NCBI RefSeq assembly: GCF_000067205.1
Contig: NC_010170.1
Location: 2,728,001 to 2,792,000, forward strand
Length of the DNA stretch: 64,000 nucleotides
DNA from: Bordetella petrii
Lineage (GTDB): Bacteria; Pseudomonadota; Gammaproteobacteria; Burkholderiales; Burkholderiaceae_B
Direction of reading: 5' to 3'
The notes beneath the pieces are model-generated. The model searched no databases. It saw only the letters and a program-made list of their open reading frames with translations, and was not told the origin of the DNA. Each line of letters begins with the position of its first letter. Within the stretch, counting starts at the first letter, position 1. This document shows, in pieces, positions 55,326 through 64,000 of this stretch. The position numbers and the translations under genes were made by a program.

Positions 55326-56636
55326 CTATGCCGTATTTTGCCCGGGCGCCGCGGGCATGTCGCCCCCCGCGGGCCGGTCGGCGCCGGCCTCGCCGCGCGG
55401 CGCCTGGTCCCAGGCAGTGCGCGGATCGAAGCTCATGGCCGCGAGCATGGTCAGGATGACCACCAGGCCGAACGCACCGGCCGCCGGGCCGGCCGAGATT
55501 TCGAACAGGCCCTGGAAATGCGCCAGGGCTGACAACAATATCACGACGAAGACGTCGAGCATCGACCATTGCCCGATGAACTCCACCAGTTCGTACAGCC
55601 GGGTGCGCTGGCGCAGGTTGAGCTGGCTGCGCAGCTGCACGGCGATGGCCAGCACCACCAGCGCGAGAATCTTGGTGAGCGGCACCACGATACTGGCCAC
55701 GAACACGATCAGGGCGATGTCCCATGAGCCCGTATGCCAGAGCTCGACCACGCCGCCCAGGATGGTATGGCCGCTGTCGCCGAAGAACAGCGAATTGATG
55801 TTCATGATGGGCAGCACATTGGCGGGCACGTACAACACGGCCGCGGCCAGCAGCAGCGCCCAGGTGCGGGCCAGGCTGTCGGGTTTGCGGTAGTGCAGCA
55901 CCGCCCGGCAGCGCATGCAGCGCGGCGCCGGTCCGTCGTGGTCATGGGCGGCCAGCGCCTGCACCTGGCCGCAGACATGACAGCCGGCCAATAGCTGGCC
56001 CGGTTGCGCGCGCGGCACATGCACCGGCGCCACGCCGCTTTCCTCGGCATAGCGCCATATCGCGTGCGGCGACAGACGGGAAAGCATAGTCAGCAGCACC
56101 GTCAGGACCGCAAAGGCATACAGGCCGGGCTCGGGCCCGACCCGGGCCATGCCGGCCAGCTTGACCACGGCCACCACCACTCCCAGCAGGAACACCGGCA
56201 CCATGCACCATGGCCGCAGCATGCCCAGCAAGCGCATGGCCGGCCGCAAGCCGCGGGGTTCGCGGCCGCGGGTCAACGGCCACAGCACCCACGCCAGCAG
56301 GCACAACTGCAACAGCGGCAGGCCGAAGCCGGCCAGGCCGGTCATGGTGGCGGTCATGACGTAGCCCTGCTGCCAGGTCATGGCGACCGCGTCGAGCAGC
56401 GAGGCATCGCGGACCAGGCCGCGCACCGACATGGAAACGACCGGATAGCCGTTGGCCACCACGAATACGATCAGCGCGGTCAGCGTGAGCGCCAGCCAGC
56501 CCGACACGCTGAGGCCGCTATAGCGCCACAGGATGGTGCCGCAGCGCGAGCAAGTCGCGGTCTCGCCGCGCTGCAGTTCGTGGCGCCTGAAGATGCTGGC
56601 GCAGTGTTCGCACGAGATCAGGGGCTCACGGGCCAA
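55326..56636 (-). CDS. pqiA: PqiA, integral inner-membrane protein
   Basis: 436 aa made of two similar halves, each with a zinc-ribbon-like Cys motif (CEHCASIFRR...CSRCG and CHVCGQVQAL...CMRCRAVL) and four membrane helices. This is the tandem PqiA (YebS/PqiA) layout. It should feed lipid to the PqiB tunnel. It begins 9 nt downstream of the clpA stop, so pqiABC is probably read on from clpA. Confidence 0.92.
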   Translation of the reverse strand: MAREPLISCEHCASIFRRHELQRGETATCSRCGTILWRYSGLSVSGWLALTLTALIVFVVANGYPVVSMSVRGLVRDASLLDAVAMTWQQGYVMTATMTGLAGFGLPLLQLCLLAWVLWPLTRGREPRGLRPAMRLLGMLRPWCMVPVFLLGVVVAVVKLAGMARVGPEPGLYAFAVLTVLLTMLSRLSPHAIWRYAEESGVAPVHVPRAQPGQLLAGCHVCGQVQALAAHDHDGPAPRCMRCRAVLHYRKPDSLARTWALLLAAAVLYVPANVLPIMNINSLFFGDSGHTILGGVVELWHTGSWDIALIVFVASIVVPLTKILALVVLAIAVQLRSQLNLRQRTRLYELVEFIGQWSMLDVFVVILLSALAHFQGLFEISAGPAAGAFGLVVILTMLAAMSFDPRTAWDQAPRGEAGADRPAGGDMPAAPGQNTA

Positions 56637-56645
56637 AACCGGGCC

Positions 56646-58973
<2,328 letters not shown>

Positions 58974-59011
58974 CGAAGCGGTCGAAATACACGATTCATA
59001 TTCTAAGCTGA

Positions 59012-61213
59012 TCAGGGCGTAACGCCAGCGATTTCAAAAACCACACGGTCGTAACGGCCTTGTTCATCCATGGCGGTCAGGGTATAGCGGCCATTGTGCA
59101 CCATCGACAGTGTCAGCGGCGCCGGCGCCGGGCCGCGCTCGCGCACGCGCCCGTCGAGCATCCACCACACCTGGCCGCGCGCGCCCTGCACGTTTACATC
59201 CAGTACTACCTCTTGCCGACCCGGCACCGGCCGCAACACCGATCCGTCGGCGACCCCCTGCACGCGCAGCGGGCCGCTGGCTGCGTCAGCATAGCCGGCG
59301 AAGCTGGGCGGCACCGTGTCGTCCAGCGCCCAGGCCGCGCGCGGCTGGGCGCACGACCCGGCCTGCGCGCTGCCCTGCCGCCAGCCGCCCGGCCAGCAGG
59401 TGACCACGGGCCGCACGCTGGCCGGCCGCGGCGCGCGAAGCGCGGCGCCGGCAGGCAGCACCGCGGCGATGTCGCGCAGCAACGGCGCAGCCACATTGGC
59501 GCCAAAAAAACCCGGATTAGGCGTGCCGTCGGGCCGCCCCACCCACACGCCGATGGTCCAGGCGTCGGTAACACCCACCGCCCAGGCATCGCGAAAGCCG
59601 AAACTGGTGCCGGTTTTCCAGGCCAGTTGTCGGCCGGCCTGCAGCAGGGGCCGGTCGGGGTGGCCGCCGCCTTCGAGAATATCGCGCACGATCCAGGCCG
59701 CCCCAGGGCTCATCATACGGGACTCGACCCGTGGCTGTCCCGGCGCCAGGCGCGGCCGCCCGGCCAGCCCCCCGCGCGCCAGCGCCCGATAGGCGCCGAC
59801 CAGTTCTTCTAATGTGGTGCCGGCCCCGCCCAAAATCAAGCTCAGGTTGGGCACGGCGCCGTCCGGCATGCGCAGGCGCACGCCGCCGGCCAGCAGCATC
59901 GAGGCAAAGCGCGACGGCCCGACGCGGTCAAGCAGGTCGACCGCGGGCACGTTCAGCGAGCGCTGCAGCGCCTGCGCCACGCTTACCGGACCCGAGAACG
60001 CCGCCTGGAAGTTCCCCGGGGCATAGCCGCCGAACGACAGCGGCGCGTCCAGCAGCAGGCTTTCGGAATGCACCAGCCCCTCGTCCAGCGCCTGCGCGTA
60101 CAGGAACGGCTTCAAGGTCGAACCCGGGGAGCGCACCCCGCGCACCATATCCACGTGCGAGTAGCGGCTGTCGTCCGAGAAATCGGCCGAGCCCGCATAG
60201 GCCTTGACGGCCAGCGTATCGTTGTCCATGACCAGCACGGCCATCGATACCTTCGGCGGCAAGGCATCGACCCGGTCGAGCAGCATGCGCTCGGCGGTGG
60301 CCTGGATGTTGGCGTCGAGCGTCGACGCCACGATGGCCGGCCGCCGGCCGGCGCTTTGCTGGCCGGCCAGCAGGCGCCGGGCCGCCAGCGGGGCCAGCCA
60401 GTGCGCCCGCAACGGCGGCGCCACCACGGTCTCGATCTTGGCGTCGGCCACGGCGGCGGCGCCCCAGCCGCGCGCCGTCATGCGGTCGAGCACCTTGTCG
60501 CGTGCTGCCTGGGCCGCCCGGGGGTGGCGGTCGGGACGCAGGCGCGACGGAGCCTGCGGCAAGGCGGTCAGCAAGGCTGCCTCGGCCGGGCTGAGATCGC
60601 GGGCGGACTTGCCCAGCCACAGGCGCGCGCCCATTTCCACGCCCTCGACAATGCCGCCCATGGGCGCGTGCGTCAGGTACATGGCCAGGATCTCGTCCTT
60701 GCCATAGTGCCATTCGAGCTGCAGCGCGCGGGCGATCTGGCGCAGCTTGGCGGCCAGCGACCGCGAGGGCTGGGCAGCCAGTCGCGTATCGACCAGGCGG
60801 GCCACCTGCATCGTCAGGGTCGAGCCGCCCGATACGATGCGCCCGTGCGCCAGCCATTGCCAGCCCGCGCGCGCCAACGCCACCGGATTCACCCCCGGAT
60901 GCCAGTAGAACCAGCGGTCTTCGTAGCCCAGCAGGGTTTGCAGGTAAGCAGGCGCCACCTCGCCGGGCGCAACCGGATAGCGCCACATGCCGTCGCGGCT
61001 GGGATAGGCGCGCAGCGGCGTGCCGTCGGCCGCCACCACCACCGCCGCCCCGCCGCCGTCGATGGCGGGCAAGGGAAACAGGCGGTCGAGCGCGAGCAGC
61101 GCCGCCGCCCCCATGGCCAGCAGGCTGCCCAGCAACGCCAGCCGCCGGCGCGCGCGGCCGCCCTTTCTTATTGCGGCGCGGCGCCGCGGTCGCGGATCTC
61201 GATGGGGCTCCAT
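59012..61213 (-). CDS. pbpC: Penicillin-binding protein 1C
   Basis: 733 aa. A basic N-terminus and one membrane helix (about 24-44), then the GT51 domain (LLGYEDRWFYWHPGVNPVA, catalytic Glu; GGSTLTMQVARLVD), transpeptidase domain with SxxK in PGSTLKPFLYA and KTG in WKTGTSFGFRDAW, and a C-terminal BiPBP_C domain (about 640-730). It polymerises glycan strands; its transpeptidase is often silent. The start overlaps the 3' end of the alpha-2-macroglobulin gene by 46 nt, the usual yfhM-pbpC pairing. Confidence 0.94.
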   Translation of the reverse strand: MEPHRDPRPRRRAAIRKGGRARRRLALLGSLLAMGAAALLALDRLFPLPAIDGGGAAVVVAADGTPLRAYPSRDGMWRYPVAPGEVAPAYLQTLLGYEDRWFYWHPGVNPVALARAGWQWLAHGRIVSGGSTLTMQVARLVDTRLAAQPSRSLAAKLRQIARALQLEWHYGKDEILAMYLTHAPMGGIVEGVEMGARLWLGKSARDLSPAEAALLTALPQAPSRLRPDRHPRAAQAARDKVLDRMTARGWGAAAVADAKIETVVAPPLRAHWLAPLAARRLLAGQQSAGRRPAIVASTLDANIQATAERMLLDRVDALPPKVSMAVLVMDNDTLAVKAYAGSADFSDDSRYSHVDMVRGVRSPGSTLKPFLYAQALDEGLVHSESLLLDAPLSFGGYAPGNFQAAFSGPVSVAQALQRSLNVPAVDLLDRVGPSRFASMLLAGGVRLRMPDGAVPNLSLILGGAGTTLEELVGAYRALARGGLAGRPRLAPGQPRVESRMMSPGAAWIVRDILEGGGHPDRPLLQAGRQLAWKTGTSFGFRDAWAVGVTDAWTIGVWVGRPDGTPNPGFFGANVAAPLLRDIAAVLPAGAALRAPRPASVRPVVTCWPGGWRQGSAQAGSCAQPRAAWALDDTVPPSFAGYADAASGPLRVQGVADGSVLRPVPGRQEVVLDVNVQGARGQVWWMLDGRVRERGPAPAPLTLSMVHNGRYTLTAMDEQGRYDRVVFEIAGVTP

Positions 61214-64000
61214 CGTTCGCCTACGCCTCGCAATTCGGGCCGGTACATGTCTTCAGCCACGCTGGACGGCACGGCATAACGCCCCGGCGTGACGACCCGC
61301 GCCATGTAGAACACCTCGACAGTATTGCGGTCGAGGGCCACGGCAGCCACGTAGCGGTCGTCGCGGAATTCGCGGTGCTTGATGGCCGGGTTGGCCAGCG
61401 CGTCAGCCACCCGCGTCCCGCCGATTTGCCAATCTTGCATGTCGGGGCTTTGCGACAGGTTCAGGTTTTCGACTTCCAGGCCGGCCGGCACGCGATCGAC
61501 CACCAGCGCGTCGGGCAATACCTGGTTGGCCGACACGCGCAGCTTCACCACCAGCAGGTCGCCCGTATGCAGCACGCCACCGTCCCAGGGCCGGCCGTCT
61601 GGCGTGTACCAGCTGCGCTGCAGGCGGATAGCGTCGCTGCGCGGCGCGGGCGGTTCCTGCCGGGTGGCCTGCAGGTCGAGCTCGACGAACAGCGGCTGCG
61701 TGCCGGTATTCGTGAGCTGCAGGGCAGCCACGTCGGCGCCGCGCAAGGCCACGCTGCGATCGGCGGCGCCGGTCAGCTCCTGGCGCCCGGCGGCGGTAGC
61801 CAGCGATGCCGCCCAGGGTTGGCCCGCGTCGCCGCCTGCCGCGCCGGCGGCCAGCACCAGCGCCATCTGCTCCTGGGTCGACAGGTAGGAACGCCCCTGC
61901 AGGCGGCTGTCGAGCTGCGCCAGCCAGGTTTCACGGCCCTGCTCAGCCAATTGGTATTTCGCCGCCAGCGCGTAGGCCAGCGCGTAATCGCGCACCGCGC
62001 TGCCGTAATCGCCCAGCCATTCGTCCCAGTAGCCGCTGCCCCCATGGCGCTGATAGCCATAGCCGCGCGCCTGCGCCAGCTCGACAGCCTGCTCCATGCG
62101 CGCCGCATCGCCCATGAGCTGGAATGCCGCGGCCAGCTGGATCAAGGGCAACGGCGACAAGGCGCGTTCCTGGTAGCGGTCGAACAACTGGCGCACCGTC
62201 GACAGCGGGGCCTGGCGATCGCGCGCGAGCACCAGCGCCGCGGCCGCAAAACCGGCAAAGCGGCGGTGATCGTTGCGCAGCGTGGTGGCGTAGTCGCTGT
62301 CGACGCGTCCGCTTTGCAGTTGGCGGCGCAGCCTGTCGGGCCAGGTGCCGAAGCTGCCGGCGCTTTGCTGCACTTGCTCCAGCAACCACCGCTTCGGGCG
62401 CTCCAGCGCGTCGTCGGGCACCGCGAACTGGCGGTCGCGCGCGTCCTGCATGAAGCCGGTGGCATACGCCGTCAGCCAGACGTCGCGCGCCGAGGCATCG
62501 CCCCACAGCGAATACGCGCCCGACGCGTTACGCATGCCGGCCAGGCGGCCCAGCGCCCCGGCGACCTTCTCGGCGCGGGCTTCGCGGCTGCGCACTGGCA
62601 GGCCGAAGCGCTGCGCGTCGGCATCGTCGATCAGCACCCAGGGCAAGGTGGCGCTGATGGTCTGCTCGGTGCATCCATACGGATAGCTGAGCAAGCGCTG
62701 TACCAGGCGCCCCACGTTGATGGGCGGCCGGTTCGACAGGCTGAGGCTCGCACTGACCGAATCGGGGTAATAGCCCGCCACCAGCGCCGCGCCGGGCGCG
62801 AAGCTGGCGCCCGGCGCCAGCCGCACGCGCCGCAGCTGGTTTTCGGGGGCATGGGCCGGCTGCACCTGCAGCACCGATTCGCGCACGATGTGCACCGGCT
62901 TGGCGCCGCCCTTGCCGTCGATCTGCAGCCGCAGCTGCCCCAACCCGTATGAGCCGGTCGCCGTGGCCACGAAACGCAAGGTAGTGCGCTGGCGGTCCTG
63001 CAGCGTGACCGTGCGCGTGCCATCGGCAATGGCCAGCGGATCGAGCGCGCGCAGGTCCACCGTGACCCGCTGCGTGGCGCCGCTGAGGTTGGTGACATCC
63101 AGCGCCACGGCGGCCTGGTCGCCCGGCGTGATGAAGCGCGGCGTGCTGAGTTCGGCCACGATGGGCGCGGCCACGACCATCTCGGCATCGGCGCTGCCGT
63201 ATTTTTCGTCGCTGAAAGCCACCGCCATCAGGCGTAGCGTGCCGTTGAAGTCGGGCAGGTCAAGCGGGATGTCGGCCTGGCCCTGCGCATCGAGCGCCAC
63301 CGGCCCCGAGAACAGGTCGACCAGCTTGACCTTGCGCGGCAGGCTGCGGCTGTCGCCGCGCAGCGCCGCGTCGCCGCCCCATTTCAGCCGGCCGCGGGTG
63401 CCGTCCATTTTTTCGATCAGTTTGCCGTACATGTCGCGCAGTTCGGCGGCATAGCGGTGCTTGCCGAAGAAGAAATCGAGCGGATCCGGCGTCGCGTACT
63501 GGTTGATGTTCAGGATGCCGACATCGACCGCCGACAGGGTGACCATGGCCTGCCCGCCCTGCGCGCCGTCGACCTTGACGCGGACGGTGGCGCGCTTTTC
63601 GGGCTCGACTTTGGCCGGGGCTTCGAGCGCCACGCCCAGCTTGCGCTCGGCGCTGCCGATGGGCAGGAATGCCAACCCCAGCGCACGGGCCGGCGTGACC
63701 CGGTCGCCGGCGCTGCCGGGGCGGAACACCACGGCCGACACGTACAGGTCGTGCCGCTTCCAGGCCGGGTCGACGGGAATCTCAAGAGGCGTGCCGGAAG
63801 CTTGCACCGGCACCCAGCGCGACCACAGCATGCGGTCGCCCTCGACCGTGACCAGTGCCTGCCCGTCGTGCGGCGGCGTAATGGTCAGCCTGACGGTATC
63901 CCCCGGCCGGGCGGGCACGCCTTCGAGCTTCATCTGCACCCGGTCGGGCCGGTTGCCCACGGCCTCGGCGTCTTGCGCGCCCCACCCTGCGTAGAAGCGG
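61168..64000 (-). CDS. Bacterial alpha-2-macroglobulin family protein (partial, 5' end outside window)
   Basis: At least 944 residues, open to the right edge of the window, so the signal peptide and N-terminal MG domains are missing. The thioester motif is intact in YPYGCTEQTISATLPW (Cys-Thr-Glu-Gln). The following alpha/alpha thioester domain and MG-like beta domains fit a periplasmic protease trap of the YfhM type. Co-occurrence and overlap with pbpC suggest it protects the cell wall machinery when the outer membrane is breached. The true N-terminus is not visible. Confidence 0.9.
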   Translation of the reverse strand, partial: RFYAGWGAQDAEAVGNRPDRVQMKLEGVPARPGDTVRLTITPPHDGQALVTVEGDRMLWSRWVPVQASGTPLEIPVDPAWKRHDLYVSAVVFRPGSAGDRVTPARALGLAFLPIGSAERKLGVALEAPAKVEPEKRATVRVKVDGAQGGQAMVTLSAVDVGILNINQYATPDPLDFFFGKHRYAAELRDMYGKLIEKMDGTRGRLKWGGDAALRGDSRSLPRKVKLVDLFSGPVALDAQGQADIPLDLPDFNGTLRLMAVAFSDEKYGSADAEMVVAAPIVAELSTPRFITPGDQAAVALDVTNLSGATQRVTVDLRALDPLAIADGTRTVTLQDRQRTTLRFVATATGSYGLGQLRLQIDGKGGAKPVHIVRESVLQVQPAHAPENQLRRVRLAPGASFAPGAALVAGYYPDSVSASLSLSNRPPINVGRLVQRLLSYPYGCTEQTISATLPWVLIDDADAQRFGLPVRSREARAEKVAGALGRLAGMRNASGAYSLWGDASARDVWLTAYATGFMQDARDRQFAVPDDALERPKRWLLEQVQQSAGSFGTWPDRLRRQLQSGRVDSDYATTLRNDHRRFAGFAAAALVLARDRQAPLSTVRQLFDRYQERALSPLPLIQLAAAFQLMGDAARMEQAVELAQARGYGYQRHGGSGYWDEWLGDYGSAVRDYALAYALAAKYQLAEQGRETWLAQLDSRLQGRSYLSTQEQMALVLAAGAAGGDAGQPWAASLATAAGRQELTGAADRSVALRGADVAALQLTNTGTQPLFVELDLQATRQEPPAPRSDAIRLQRSWYTPDGRPWDGGVLHTGDLLVVKLRVSANQVLPDALVVDRVPAGLEVENLNLSQSPDMQDWQIGGTRVADALANPAIKHREFRDDRYVAAVALDRNTVEVFYMARVVTPGRYAVPSSVAEDMYRPELRGVGERWSPIEIRDRGAAPQ

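Overview
The window is about 64 kb of very GC-rich, densely coded chromosome. Gene content and order point to a betaproteobacterium of the Alcaligenaceae, most like Bordetella or Achromobacter: the rpmI-rplT-pheS-pheT-ihfA block, an hmp-nsrR pair, an imuA-imuB-dnaE2 mutagenesis cassette, an hpa remnant, putA and a liv operon. This placement is inferred from protein and synteny patterns; no database search was run. No insertion sequence, prophage or CRISPR array was seen. Most of it looks like core chromosome, with several short mobile-looking or palindromic repeats between genes. Layout: 1-3.7 kb is an efflux cassette (FUSC inner-membrane pump end, DUF1656 protein, HlyD adaptor, NodT-type outer-membrane factor) and a YpfH-like esterase. 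3.8-9.4 kb is the SOS mutasome imuA-imuB-dnaE2 behind a near-perfect LexA box and next to a 131-nt cruciform element. 9.4-15.4 kb holds dadA, the nitric-oxide detoxification pair hmp-nsrR with an NsrR operator, yqeY, dinB, a thioesterase, a second copy of the cruciform element and a small lipoprotein. 15.6-25.4 kb carries an S9 peptidase, PBP1A, a PepSY membrane protein with a 61-aa partner, an aldo/keto reductase, an Atm1-type ABC exporter and a Rieske protein. 25.3-32.2 kb is more accessory: a small Cys-rich protein, an AGE-family epimerase, two orphan small ORFs, a TauE/SafE permease, a VOC protein, a deletion scar fusing hpaR to hpaH, hpaI, a membrane protein and a zinc alcohol dehydrogenase. 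32.3-39.6 kb holds tRNA-Pro(GGG), merR-like, ihfA, pheT, pheS, rplT and rpmI (without infC), comM and ubiK. 40.2-41.8 kb is glnK-amtB with a sigma-54 promoter and an NtrC-like site. 41.9-43.9 kb is a divergent tetR/MFS pair with duplicated operators. 44-64 kb is one long minus-strand run: livKHMGF, putA, pqiABC, clpA, pbpC and the 3' part of a bacterial alpha-2-macroglobulin gene. How the genes work together: imuA/imuB/dnaE2 (with dinB nearby) give damage-inducible translesion synthesis; hmp/nsrR sense and remove NO; glnK/amtB sense and import ammonium; the liv transporter, putA and dadA handle amino acids; pqiABC, pbpC, PBP1A and the alpha-2-macroglobulin belong to envelope maintenance. The least expected items are (i) two copies of a ~130-nt palindromic element whose arms differ in sequence yet pair almost or fully perfectly within each copy, (ii) an in-frame hpaR-hpaH fusion that records loss of most of a homoprotocatechuate pathway, (iii) composite TGTCTGAC inverted repeats at 20 and 30 kb, and (iv) an rpmI operon cut off from infC, with its own promoter and a leader carrying an 11-nt-phased repeat.
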